Below are positions 17,762 to 26,079 of a stretch of DNA of 41,523 nt, in pieces (positions within the stretch are counted from its first letter, which is position 1; every line of letters begins with the position of its first letter). The notes beneath the pieces are model-generated. The model was not told where the DNA came from and searched no databases. It worked only from the letters and a program-made list of their open reading frames with translations. A program made the translations under genes and the position numbers. The stretch is from contig JAKSDL010000521.1 in NCBI GenBank assembly GCA_022360105.1, forward strand, positions 1 through 41,523. The letters run 5' to 3'. Origin of the DNA: Pseudomonadota bacterium. GTDB lineage: Bacteria; SAR324; XYD2-FULL-50-16; JAHJRI01.

Positions 17762-18661
17762 TTAGATCCTCTTCTTTCTGTTTTGCAGGTATTTCCTTAT
17801 CCCTTTTTTTACCTCATCACGATCTTCACGAAATGTCACGCCAAACCATCTTTCACTGGTTGGAAGAACTTTTACTCTGCCTAGATTATTATTAATAGCG
17901 TAATCCAGAACATCGGGAATGAAAAATTCTGCGTTCGGACTTTCTAAATTGTCTTGTAAAAACGCTACAAAGCGGTTTTCCAGTAACTCAAAAATTTTTG
18001 GAGTGAATCCCCAGAAATTCATTGAAACCATACTTTCAGCAGAAAGCTCAAAAGACTTGCCCGCCGTCTCGCCGGAAATGCTATTATTTTTTTGTTGGAT
18101 GTTTGAAAATTCCTTGACAGAAGAGAGGTATTCTCCTGAAACATCGCACAACCCTCTTGAAACGCCACCATGGGTCGACAGCGTATTGAAGAGCCGATAC
18201 CCGATCATGCAATAATCAGAAGAATCAGGCTCCAAGGTAACCAACTCATTTTTCATCTGTTGGTAAGCCGACAACCCGTAAAAATCATCTGCATTGATTA
18301 CCGCAAAAGGACCTGATACAGCCTCACTAGCAGTAAGAATTGCGTGGGCAGTGCCCCATGGTTTTTTTCTCTTCACAGGGAGAGTGAACCCTGGAGGCAA
18401 TAAGTCCAAATCCTGATAAACACATTGTATTTCAACAAGCTGATGATGTTTGGCAAGAACTTGACTGTGAATCTGGCTTGATATCTCTCGATTAATCACT
18501 AAGACAATTTTGGTAAATCCTGCTTGTATAGCATCCTTGATTGACAGGTCCATGATGGTATCACCTGCCAATCCGATTTCATCCAATTGTTTGAACCCAC
18601 CGTATCTGCTCCCTAAACCGGCTGCCAACACTACGAGAGCCGGATGTTGCTCATCGCCCAT
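17762..18661 (-). CDS. Sugar nucleotidyltransferase (NDP-sugar pyrophosphorylase family)
   Basis: This GT-A-like nucleotidyltransferase of 299 residues is probably cytoplasmic and activates a sugar phosphate. The nucleotide-binding signature is VVLAAGLGSRYGGFKQL (residues 10-26, G-x-G-x-R with the later Lys), and a metal-binding aspartate appears in FAVINADDFYG. EFFIPDVLDYAINNN near residue 245 matches proteins annotated as NTP transferases of uncertain substrate in many bacteria. It does not carry the extra motifs that would name it GalU or RfbA. It lies about 50 bp downstream of the pentapeptide-repeat gene on the same strand, so the two may be co-transcribed. Confidence 0.85.
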   Translation of the reverse strand: MGDEQHPALVVLAAGLGSRYGGFKQLDEIGLAGDTIMDLSIKDAIQAGFTKIVLVINREISSQIHSQVLAKHHQLVEIQCVYQDLDLLPPGFTLPVKRKKPWGTAHAILTASEAVSGPFAVINADDFYGLSAYQQMKNELVTLEPDSSDYCMIGYRLFNTLSTHGGVSRGLCDVSGEYLSSVKEFSNIQQKNNSISGETAGKSFELSAESMVSMNFWGFTPKIFELLENRFVAFLQDNLESPNAEFFIPDVLDYAINNNLGRVKVLPTSERWFGVTFREDRDEVKKGIRKYLQNRKKRI

Positions 18662-18713
18662 AATTGTTACGATCCCTTCACCACAAGATGGTTATTCAAT
18701 GATTTATTCTGCA

Positions 18714-20582
18714 TTATAAACAAATACCTATGGACCCTTCCTTGCAGAGTCTGCCATCGGTCCAGATCGCCCCGCTAAAATCTGCGTTGGTTAAGTCGGC
18801 TTCATCTAGATTCCCTCCTACGAGTTCTGCCCCACGGAAATTAGTATTGGATAAATTAGCCTGAGAAAAATCGACATCCTTCAAGAAAGCTCCCGTCAGA
18901 TTTGCTCCTTGCAGGTTGGCACCTACGAGCTTTGCACCGTTAAGATTAAACCAAAGCAATTTACGATTTCTAAGGTCAACAAAATGTAATTGACAGTTTT
19001 TGCAAGACTTTGTGCCAATCAATTGCATCAAAGGCTCAGTAATACAACGACCTATCGATCCTTTTTTACAGGTTTGACCATCCACCCAAATGGAATCTGA
19101 TAAATTGGAACCTGAAAAATCCGTTCTGAAAAGCCTGGCTCCCTTTAAACTAACCCATTGCAGATTGGAGTCTTTGATAACAGCATTTGTCAAATCAGCG
19201 TTACGAAAAGTGGATTGCTCAAAATTGGTTTCGGAAATCCTGGCATTTCTTAAATCAGAGCCCGATAAATTCGAACGATAGAGATCCGATCCCTGTAAAG
19301 ATACTTCGGTCAAATCTGCTCCTTTAAAGTATCCATAAGGCAGGCTGCAGTCATTGCAGGTTTTATTTTCCACTGCGTTTCGAACATTGTTGGTAATACA
19401 GTAACCAATGGAACCGCCTAGACATTTTTCACCATTAATCCAGGTCGCTCCTATAAAATTAGCATTCCTGAAATTTGTGTTTTCGAATGTTGATCCGTTT
19501 AAATCAGCATTCTGAAAATTAACATTTCTAAGATTGGTTTTGTTAAACGTACTTCCTGCCAGGTTGGAGTTGTTGAGGTCTGTGCTTCTGAATACAGTGC
19601 CATCAAAATTTGATTGTCTCAAATCAGAACTACTTAAATTCGTCCGTGTTAGATCTGTATTTGTAAAGTCTGACTGATTCATCAGGGTCTCGACAAAAAA
19701 TGCCTCCGTTAAAACAGCCTGGAAAAAATTCGATTGCGTGAGGTTGTTTTTGGTAAAATTCGACCCTTCCAACACAGCTTCAGCAAAATTAGAATTGGCA
19801 AAGCTGCTGTCGCGAAGGTTCCCACCTCTGATGACAGCTTTGGAAAAGTCATGGTTATCCAGGGTAATGTGACTTAAATAGCATCGATTGCAGATTTTCT
19901 CTTTTTTAAATGCTTCTAGCGCATCGGTTTTACAGATACCTACAGATCCTTCCTGACATCGCTCACCTGTAACCCAGGTGGCGCCTGTCAAATCCGCCTG
20001 CATTAGATTGGCGCCACTTATATTTGCACCGGAAAGATTTGCGTTGCTGAGGACAGCTTCTGTGAAATTCACATCAGACAAGTCAGAGTCCATCAATCGA
20101 GCACCCGTTAAATCACTTCCCCTAAAATCCGATTCTTTAAGTTGTGCTCCAACGAAAAACGCCTCTTGCAGATTTGCAAAAGGGAGGCTGCATTGGGGAC
20201 AGTTTCTGCTAGCAAGCGCATTGACTTGCATTTGGGTAACGCACTTCCCATACGAACCAGGTAAACACGTCTGACCATTCACCCAGATAGCATCTTCAAA
20301 ATATGTCTGCGTAAGTTCTGTTTTGGTAAGATTGGCACCGGTCAAATTGGCTTCTCTTAGGTTGGATCTATTGAGACGAGCCTCTGATAGATCAGATTTT
20401 TGTAAATCAAGCCCAAAAAGATCTGCTCCTTCCAGGTTGCATTTTTTGCAAACCTTTGTTTCCTTGAGCTGCTGTACATCGCTTGCACTAAATGCCGACA
20501 ACCAGCAAACCCCCAATACAAGTAAACACTTTTGTACAAAACCAGGAAGCTTCCATTTTTTGATGACTCGTTTCCTTTTCAT
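18714..20582 (-). CDS. Exported pentapeptide-repeat protein with five cysteine-framed modules
   Basis: This 622-residue protein has an N-terminal signal peptide (basic start, hydrophobic core about residues 15-32) and then almost nothing but A(D/N)LxX pentapeptide repeats, which fold as a right-handed beta helix. The repeats are cut into five modules. Each opens with CxxC-x-L (C45/C48, C128/C131, C231/C234, C409/C412, C527/C530) and closes with W-x-x-G-x-x-C-x-x-GS-x-G-x-C (C106/C114, C209/C217, C387/C395, C505/C513, C613/C621). Linkers of about 13 residues begin with Thr. The third module is about twice as long as the others. The twenty cysteines probably form disulphides outside the cytoplasm or bind metal. 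Function is unknown. A strong start is the ATG at 20582. Confidence 0.88.
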   Translation of the reverse strand: MKRKRVIKKWKLPGFVQKCLLVLGVCWLSAFSASDVQQLKETKVCKKCNLEGADLFGLDLQKSDLSEARLNRSNLREANLTGANLTKTELTQTYFEDAIWVNGQTCLPGSYGKCVTQMQVNALASRNCPQCSLPFANLQEAFFVGAQLKESDFRGSDLTGARLMDSDLSDVNFTEAVLSNANLSGANISGANLMQADLTGATWVTGERCQEGSVGICKTDALEAFKKEKICNRCYLSHITLDNHDFSKAVIRGGNLRDSSFANSNFAEAVLEGSNFTKNNLTQSNFFQAVLTEAFFVETLMNQSDFTNTDLTRTNLSSSDLRQSNFDGTVFRSTDLNNSNLAGSTFNKTNLRNVNFQNADLNGSTFENTNFRNANFIGATWINGEKCLGGSIGYCITNNVRNAVENKTCNDCSLPYGYFKGADLTEVSLQGSDLYRSNLSGSDLRNARISETNFEQSTFRNADLTNAVIKDSNLQWVSLKGARLFRTDFSGSNLSDSIWVDGQTCKKGSIGRCITEPLMQLIGTKSCKNCQLHFVDLRNRKLLWFNLNGAKLVGANLQGANLTGAFLKDVDFSQANLSNTNFRGAELVGGNLDEADLTNADFSGAIWTDGRLCKEGSIGICL

Positions 20583-20928
20583 CCTTCACCCTGCAACAGA
20601 TTCACGACACGGTAAAACAATAATCCAGAAGTGACTGTTCACTGCAAATCCTTAACGATACAACCTTATCGGTCACCTCCGCAATCGTTCAACTAAAATC
20701 GTACACAAGTCTTGGTCATTTTGAACTAAAGTTACTTGGTTAAAAGACTATTCAGCGTCAAGTTCAATCTATGTCATATGAAGTCTGAACATCATATGGC
20801 ATGAACTCTTTTGATTTAGTAAGAGATAAAGATGGTTGATCGGTTTGAATTTAATCAAAAGTAGTGGACATCATCCTATCTGTTAAACCACTGTTTGGCA
20901 TATTTTATTCCAAAATTCAGGTATTTTC
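20583..20928. other. Noncoding divergent region between the pentapeptide gene and the Sua5/YrdC gene
   Basis: These 346 bp must hold the promoters of two divergent genes. CATATG occurs twice, at about 20774 and 20792, as the arms of an interrupted palindrome, which could be an operator. I see no small gene or clear promoter. Confidence 0.3.
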
Positions 20929-21528
20929 ATGAATACATTCCAGTACCCATTTTCGGGAAAAACACCAGAACTGATTAGAGATATTCTGGTAGAAAATGAT
21001 GGTACAATCATCTATCCCACCGAAACTTTTTACGCCTTGGGATGCGTTGCTGACAATCCTGTTGCGGTGAACAAAGTCTATGAACTGAAAAACCGAAATC
21101 GTGCAATGCCTTTGCTGGTTTTAGTGGACGACTGGAAGATGTTGTTTGAGTACACAGGTCATATCCGTCATACGCATATGGAAACACTCAAAAAGTACTG
21201 GCCAGGGCCTTTGACAGCAATATTGCCTCACAAAGGGCTATTGGCAAAGGAACTAAATACAAATAATGACTTTCTGGGGTTTAGAATGACTTCCTCGAAA
21301 ATTGCCAAAAAGTTGATTAGACTCATTGGAATACCACTTGTCGGTACTAGTGCGAATGTCAGCTCTCAAAAGGAAGCCAGTGAAATTCAGACAGCACAAG
21401 AGACCTTTGGAGATTCTGTCGAGATTTACATCGATGGTGGTAAAACCCCCGGCATCAAACCTTCAACGCTGGTTGACATGACCAGGGAAAGCTACAAGGT
21501 TGTCAGAGAAGGCATGATATCAATATGA
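20929..21528 (+). CDS. Sua5/YciO/YrdC family protein, probable threonylcarbamoyl-AMP synthase
   Basis: This 199-residue protein has the YrdC fold. TIIYPTETFYALGCVADN (about residues 27-44) is the substrate-binding signature, followed by VYELKNRNRAMPLLVLV, KYWPGPLTAIL and VGTSANVSSQKEAS. YrdC-type proteins make threonylcarbamoyl-AMP from threonine, bicarbonate and ATP for the t6A37 tRNA modification. YciO paralogues have a similar sequence with a less certain role, and this window does not decide between them. The length fits a single-domain enzyme without the Sua5 extension. Its transcript may continue into the methyltransferase gene 118 bp later. Confidence 0.88.
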   Translation: MNTFQYPFSGKTPELIRDILVENDGTIIYPTETFYALGCVADNPVAVNKVYELKNRNRAMPLLVLVDDWKMLFEYTGHIRHTHMETLKKYWPGPLTAILPHKGLLAKELNTNNDFLGFRMTSSKIAKKLIRLIGIPLVGTSANVSSQKEASEIQTAQETFGDSVEIYIDGGKTPGIKPSTLVDMTRESYKVVREGMISI

Positions 21529-21646
21529 TCAAATTCGTTTTGTACCAATTCAAACAGGGTATATTTCAGTTGCTGTAACCATTAGCTGTCAAAGTACCTA
21601 ACCAATTCCCCATGCTCTTGGGATTCGTTTTTTATGTGGAGTGAGA

Positions 21647-22486
21647 ATGTCAAAAAAGAAAAAGGTTGATTTTAAAGAGATAGGTCTGGACATAGGAATA
21701 ATTCTGGCCAAGCAATTCTATAAAACCGAATATCTGCACTATGGATACTGGACTGATGGTCTTGAAGTCGATTCTTCCAATGTGCATGAAGCCCAGGAAA
21801 ACTATGCGCAATTGATTCTTTCTCACATCCCAAAAGGCGTAAAAACCATCCTTGATGTCGGATGCGGTTCCGGCAAGTTTGCCCAAAAAATGCTCGATGA
21901 AGGATACCAGGTGGATTGCGTTTCACCCAGCCCGAACTTAACCAAGCATGTCCGGCGACTGGTTGGAAATCGCAGCGAAATCTTTGAATGCGGTTATGAA
22001 GATATCTATACCGAAAAGAAATATGATCTCATTCTTTTTAGTGAGAGTTTCCAATATATACCATTTCGAATCTCCATGCCCCTAAGCATCAAGCTGCTCA
22101 ATAAAAACGGGTCAATCCTGGTTTGTGACTTCTTTCGGAAAAAAGTAGAAGGAACCAGTCCAATTGGTGGGGGGCATGACCTCGACGAATACTATGAGTA
22201 TGCATCAAAGCTGCCCTTGAAGAACATTGTAGATTTGGATATCACCCGGGAAACGGCACCAAGCATCGATATTGTTGATGATTTCTTAACCAACACCATG
22301 GTTCCCATTTACAATCTGATCTTTTATGTGCTGGACAACAACTATCCAAGATTTGCCAAATTCTTGCGTTGGAAATTCAAAAAGAAATTGAAGAAAATTG
22401 ACTATAAATATCTACAACGTAAAACAAATGCAGATAGTTTTTCTCGCTTTAAATCCTATCACCTGATGGTTTATGAGAAGGCTTGA
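21647..22486 (+). CDS. SAM-dependent methyltransferase, class I
   Basis: This protein of about 279 residues starts best at the ATG at 21647, six bases after a GGAG ribosome site. An in-frame GTG at 21641 overlaps that site. The Rossmann signature TILDVGCGSGKFAQK (about residues 68-82) binds S-adenosylmethionine, and the second acidic motif lies in KYDLILFSESFQYIP. The upstream FYKTEYLHYGYW pattern is common in methyltransferases acting on small molecules or lipids. The C-terminal third is basic (RWKFKKKLKKIDYK), perhaps membrane-associated. The substrate is unknown. The neighbours (tRNA modification enzyme, HAD hydrolase) give no clear hint. Confidence 0.85.
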   Translation: MSKKKKVDFKEIGLDIGIILAKQFYKTEYLHYGYWTDGLEVDSSNVHEAQENYAQLILSHIPKGVKTILDVGCGSGKFAQKMLDEGYQVDCVSPSPNLTKHVRRLVGNRSEIFECGYEDIYTEKKYDLILFSESFQYIPFRISMPLSIKLLNKNGSILVCDFFRKKVEGTSPIGGGHDLDEYYEYASKLPLKNIVDLDITRETAPSIDIVDDFLTNTMVPIYNLIFYVLDNNYPRFAKFLRWKFKKKLKKIDYKYLQRKTNADSFSRFKSYHLMVYEKA

Positions 22487-22505
22487 TTGGCATTGCCTTT
22501 CTTTA

Positions 22506-23108
22506 TCAGTTGAAAATCCTTTGTTTCATTAAATGATAAAACTCCAGCCAATTCATGACCCTGGTCCAGGATTGATCCCGGACTTCTTTGTTGTGCGGTC
22601 GATCCATCAAGTAGACTTGGGAATCGGGAAAATTTGATTTAACATCAAGGCAATTTTTTGGATGGTCATCAAGGAAAATTATTTTCGATTCCGGCTTTCT
22701 CAATTCTTTAATTTTTTGGGATTTGGTAGGATAGGACTCATCGCCAAAATTGAAATGCCCTGCCAGATGTAATCCGGAGTACTCCAATCCATGGAGATTC
22801 AAATTGGCCACCCGCCCTTTGAACTGGGCATTAGGAATATTTGTGACCAGGTAGAGAGGAAATGCCGATGAAAGGTTGTTAAAGCTTTCTTTTTCAGCAA
22901 TTAAAGGCATGCAACTAAAGTGATCGCTATTAACAAATTTACCCCATACCTCCTCAATATCCAGGGATTTGAATTCCTCACCCATTTCCCAGCTTTGAAG
23001 AATATAGTCGGCTGGTAAATCCGGAATATAGTAATCTCTGACAAAATCTACAAAAGAGCTTTCAAAATCCAGGATCACTCCATCAATATCCAGATAAAAC
23101 TCAATCAT
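22506..23108 (-). CDS. HAD superfamily hydrolase
   Basis: This is a cytoplasmic phosphatase-like protein of about 200 residues. Motif I is FYLDIDGVILDFE with both aspartates (DxD), motif II is LVTNIP (Thr), and motif IV is IIFLDDHPKNCLDVKSNFP with the metal-binding DD. The small helical cap after motif I is rich in aromatic residues. This places it with 5'-nucleotidase or phosphoglycolate-phosphatase-like HAD enzymes, without a definite substrate. I take the ATG at 23108 rather than TTG codons upstream. It converges with the methyltransferase gene and is divergent from zapA. Confidence 0.8.
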   Translation of the reverse strand: MIEFYLDIDGVILDFESSFVDFVRDYYIPDLPADYILQSWEMGEEFKSLDIEEVWGKFVNSDHFSCMPLIAEKESFNNLSSAFPLYLVTNIPNAQFKGRVANLNLHGLEYSGLHLAGHFNFGDESYPTKSQKIKELRKPESKIIFLDDHPKNCLDVKSNFPDSQVYLMDRPHNKEVRDQSWTRVMNWLEFYHLMKQRIFN

Positions 23109-23359
23109 CAACAAACCCGTTTTAAAATTTCTAAAAGTTTAAAGCTTCGTGTCGTAAGCACTGCGATTGTCATAATATCAAACCTCAAAATGGATATAAT
23201 AAATATCCTTTTTGATAAGGGACCAAAATCAATGATTCCTCTATCCGGCGCAAAATTCGTATTGTTTCACTTTGCCAAATTCATTTTCTATGATAGCCAA
23301 TAAGCCAAGACAATCCCAGACGATCTGTCTATCGAAATCCAAACAAAGAGCCTGCGGAA

Positions 23360-23671
23360 ATGAAAGAAACAGAACCGGCTAATTCTTTTACGATTAACAT
23401 CAATAAGAAGAAGTATATGTTCAAATGCCCCGATGGGGAAGAGCATGTAAGGGAAATCGAACACAAGTTAACATCGACCATTGCAACCGTATCCGGGGAA
23501 CAGCCGGGGCATATATTATCGGATTATGCAGTTAAAGTAGCATTGCTGCTGGCTGATGATGCCATTTGTGAAAGAAAAAACAGGGATCGGCAAGTTCATG
23601 AGATTGAAGAAAAAGTCGGTCCAATGCTGGAAGAATTGGACCGAGTACTGGGAAATGACGAGCAATTTTAA
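23360..23671 (+). CDS. zapA: Cell division protein ZapA
   Basis: ZapA binds FtsZ at midcell and promotes bundling of the Z-ring. This 103-residue protein has the family features: an N-terminal beta-rich head (FTININKKKYMFKCPDGEE), the motif LSDYAVKVALLLADDAI, and a C-terminal coiled-coil tail. The tail is a little short. Identification is strengthened by synteny: 6S RNA follows 40-60 bp downstream on the same strand, as in many proteobacteria. The other partner often found here, a 5-formyltetrahydrofolate cyclo-ligase gene, is missing. Confidence 0.88.
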   Translation: MKETEPANSFTININKKKYMFKCPDGEEHVREIEHKLTSTIATVSGEQPGHILSDYAVKVALLLADDAICERKNRDRQVHEIEEKVGPMLEELDRVLGNDEQF

Positions 23672-23672
23672 G

Positions 23673-23701
23673 TGGACAAGGGTTTTGCTACCGGTTAGAA
23701 T
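23673..23701 (+). promoter_or_regulatory. Sigma-70-type promoter for 6S RNA
   Basis: A -35 box TGGACA (23673-23678, five of six to consensus) and a -10 box TAGAAT (23696-23701, five of six) are separated by a 17-bp spacer. The expected start, about 23708, lies just upstream of the 6S closing stem. The -35 box starts two bases after the zapA stop codon. Confidence 0.65.
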
Positions 23702-23707
23702 AAGTCC

Positions 23708-23900
23708 AACTTAAGATTGATAAGTAATCTGCCCTGTTCGTGGAATTTAGGTAAAATTGAGCCGTTTCTAACTTTAAGGGACTGGTCACTGTTAGCTGTG
23801 TGCACGCCCAACTCATTGGGAAGCCTAAAGTTATTACTAACTACTCCCACCTGGTCTTGCCAGGTTCAATTAACCCCTAAATCACGGCAGGGCGGTCCTC
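23708..23900 (+). ncRNA. ssrS: 6S RNA
   Basis: 6S RNA mimics an open promoter and sequesters housekeeping RNA polymerase in stationary phase. The closing stem pairs CTGCCCTG (23729-23736) and CGTG with CACG and CAGGGCGG (to 23895). It continues with TTAGG against CCTAA and AATTGA against TCAATT. The upper stem pairs TAACTTTA with TAAAGTTA. The 3' strand of the central bubble carries a small hairpin, CCTGG-TCTTG-CCAGG (23850-23864), a hallmark of the family. GAGCCG and GGGAAGCCTAAA match conserved 6S positions. Location directly after zapA and a good promoter agree. The ends are approximate, giving a size near 190 nt. Confidence 0.87.
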
Positions 23901-23908
23901 ATCTGATT

Positions 23909-24157
23909 TCACACCGTAATATCGATCAATCTCTCCTCTGCAGCTTTTTTCATCCTTCTTTTCCTGGTTTCCTCTTTTTCGGTCTCAGATGCTTCTTGTA
24001 ACTGACGTACAGATTTAAGTCTCCGGTTGACTTTACGCTGTTCAATAATATTCAAAATTTGGGCACCGTTTGCAGCACTGTAATGCGGACCTTCATGCAA
24101 TCGGTTCAAAACCGGTGACTGGGCAATAATGCCTTGGAGATTGTGTATATCTGCCAT
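23909..24157 (-). CDS. Small hypothetical protein
   Basis: I do not recognise this 82-residue protein with certainty. It has a good ribosome site (AGGGG, 6 bases before the ATG). The N-terminal third (IHNLQGIIAQSPVLNRL) looks folded, the middle is a charged helix rich in Glu, Lys and Arg, and the end is IDITV. Small proteins of this general shape, with a charged helix and a short hydrophobic tail of the form LLDIxV, occur in flagellar gene clusters of deltaproteobacteria, but that resemblance is from memory and weak. It converges on 6S RNA. A perfect 9-bp hairpin lies in its leader. Confidence 0.6.
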   Translation of the reverse strand: MADIHNLQGIIAQSPVLNRLHEGPHYSAANGAQILNIIEQRKVNRRLKSVRQLQEASETEKEETRKRRMKKAAEERLIDITV

Positions 24158-24174
24158 TTGAATCCCCTATTCTT

Positions 24175-24200
24175 GCTTGCTGAGGTAATTATCAGCAAGC
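24175..24200 (-). promoter_or_regulatory. 9-bp perfect hairpin in the leader of the 82-residue protein
   Basis: GCTTGCTGA (24175-24183) and TCAGCAAGC (24192-24200) form a perfect inverted repeat with an 8-nt loop. On the minus strand it lies about 17 bases upstream of the start codon and just before the ribosome site. No T-run follows on either strand, so it is not a standard terminator. It may be an operator or a translational control hairpin. Confidence 0.45.
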
Positions 24201-24386
24201 GGGTACTAAAAATCAATGCAAATTCTTTGCTATCCCTTTTCAGCTAAGTATTCGCATGTGCACCGAAAACTGATTGACCATTCAATCATCATCATTTGCT
24301 TTTCAAGTGTCTTTTCCTCATAATACAAGGATATGACATAATTGAAAACACTCAAATCAACCTACTGATTTTAAAGGTATTGCCCC

Positions 24387-26024
24387 ATGAAAACCCTGCC
24401 GGAATTATCACAATATTTTCAAAACCGTCGTCCGCTTTTGAACATTATTTTAGATGGATACGGGCTGGGCAAACAGGATCATACTGACGCGGTTTTTCAG
24501 GCTAAGACGCCGTTTATGGATCATCTTAGATCAACTTACGCGAAAACCGAACTCGTCACTCATGGCAAGTTTGTTGGGCTCCCCGGAAAAAAGGATCTTG
24601 GCGGTTCAGAAGTCGGGCATTTGACCATTGGTGCGGGTCAGATGATACCCCAAGGTCCTACGCTGATTACCAATTCCATTGAAGACGGTTCGTTTTTTAA
24701 GTTTCCAGTCCTGAATGAAGCCCTTCAAAACGCAAAATCGGGGGCACTACACCTGATCGGTTTGCTTTCGGATGGCAATGTTCACAGCCACATTGACCAT
24801 TTTATTGCGATAATAGAAGAATCTGCCAGGCAGGAAATTGAAAAGGTTTATGTCCATGCCCTTCTGGATGGACGAGATGTTGCCATTCAATCGGCCGATC
24901 AATATATCGACCAGCTGGAATCCCTTTTTGCTTCAATTCTGGATCAACATCCTGATTGGGATTATGCTTTCGCATCCGGAGGAGGAAGGGAATTGATCAC
25001 TATGGACCGGGATAAAAACTGGACAAAGGTGGAGGCCGGATGGCAGACCCATGTGGAGGGCAACTCGGGTAATAACTTTAAAAGCGCGAAGGAAGCTGTT
25101 TTACATTTTCGTTCAAAAAACCCGGGTCTGGTTGATCAGGATTGTCCAGCTTTTAACATCCTCTCCAAAACTGGCGATGCAATTAAAATCAACGATGGCG
25201 ATTCTGTGATCTCAATGAATTTCAGAGCAGACCGGGCCGTTGAATTGACCATGGCTTTTGTCGACAAAGATTTCAGCGGATTTGCCATTGAGCGTCGCCC
25301 GGACATCTACTTTGCGGGCATGATGGTTTACGATGAAGATAATGACCTGCCTCAAAACAGAATCATCGGAAGTCCGGAAGTACCAAATCCATTTGGAAAG
25401 AGAATCCTGGAACTGGGCCTCAACCAGTTTCGTCTGGCAGAGACTCAAAAGTATGCCCACGTAACTTTTTTCTTTAACGGGGGGTATCGAAACCCGTTGG
25501 ATCCGGAAAAAGAAATTTACCATCTCATCCCTTCGGATAAAATCGATTCCTTTGCACGCCAACCAAGAATGAAAGCACAGGAAATTGCAGACCAGGCTGT
25601 TAAATTGATTAAATCGGGTAAATTCGATTACGGATTGATCAATTTTGCCAATGCAGACATGGTAGGGCATACCGGAGATATGAAAGCAGCTATAGAAGCT
25701 GTTGAGACTGTTGATGCAGCACTGGAGAAAATATGCAAAGCTTTGACTAAAGCCGGGGGAATCGCTTTAATCACTGCTGATCATGGCAATGCCGATGAAA
25801 TGATTATTATCAATAAAAAAACCGGAAAAGAAGAAATCAGCACCAAACATTCAATCAACCCAGTACCTTTGGTTATATTCGATTCTCGATACAGTGGTGA
25901 ATACTCTCTAAAACCTAATTCAGAGCAAGAACCATTGACTCTTTCGATGATTGCCGCTACTAATTTTATCTTGATGGGGCAAAACCCGCCAAATGATTTA
26001 GATCCCTTTCTTTTCGCGTTATAA
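24387..26024 (+). CDS. gpmI: 2,3-bisphosphoglycerate-independent phosphoglycerate mutase
   Basis: GpmI interconverts 3- and 2-phosphoglycerate in glycolysis and gluconeogenesis using two manganese ions. The 545-residue length is normal, and the alkaline-phosphatase fold signatures are intact: LNIILDGYGLG (D23, metal), the phosphorylated serine in DLGGSEVGHLTIGAG (S74), HIDHFIAII, ALLDGRDVAIQSA, NFRADRAVEL, the metal cluster in NFANADMVGHTGD and ALITADHGNADEM. The form is close to that of gammaproteobacteria and chloroplasts rather than the archaeal ApgM. lpxD follows 55 bp later and may be co-transcribed. Confidence 0.97.
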   Translation: MKTLPELSQYFQNRRPLLNIILDGYGLGKQDHTDAVFQAKTPFMDHLRSTYAKTELVTHGKFVGLPGKKDLGGSEVGHLTIGAGQMIPQGPTLITNSIEDGSFFKFPVLNEALQNAKSGALHLIGLLSDGNVHSHIDHFIAIIEESARQEIEKVYVHALLDGRDVAIQSADQYIDQLESLFASILDQHPDWDYAFASGGGRELITMDRDKNWTKVEAGWQTHVEGNSGNNFKSAKEAVLHFRSKNPGLVDQDCPAFNILSKTGDAIKINDGDSVISMNFRADRAVELTMAFVDKDFSGFAIERRPDIYFAGMMVYDEDNDLPQNRIIGSPEVPNPFGKRILELGLNQFRLAETQKYAHVTFFFNGGYRNPLDPEKEIYHLIPSDKIDSFARQPRMKAQEIADQAVKLIKSGKFDYGLINFANADMVGHTGDMKAAIEAVETVDAALEKICKALTKAGGIALITADHGNADEMIIINKKTGKEEISTKHSINPVPLVIFDSRYSGEYSLKPNSEQEPLTLSMIAATNFILMGQNPPNDLDPFLFAL

Positions 26025-26079
26025 ACGCAAATCAGTTTGACTTGTTTCCTACAAATAACCCTATTCAAAATATTGTTTT

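Noticed and set aside
23717..24001. Plus-strand open frame of about 94 codons after zapA.
   Set aside because: It covers the 6S RNA and the 3' end of a minus-strand gene. Its composition is not protein-like, and the RNA structure explains the sequence.
25212..25670. Open frame of 152 codons antisense to gpmI.
   Set aside because: It lies wholly within conserved gpmI codons and is a shadow.
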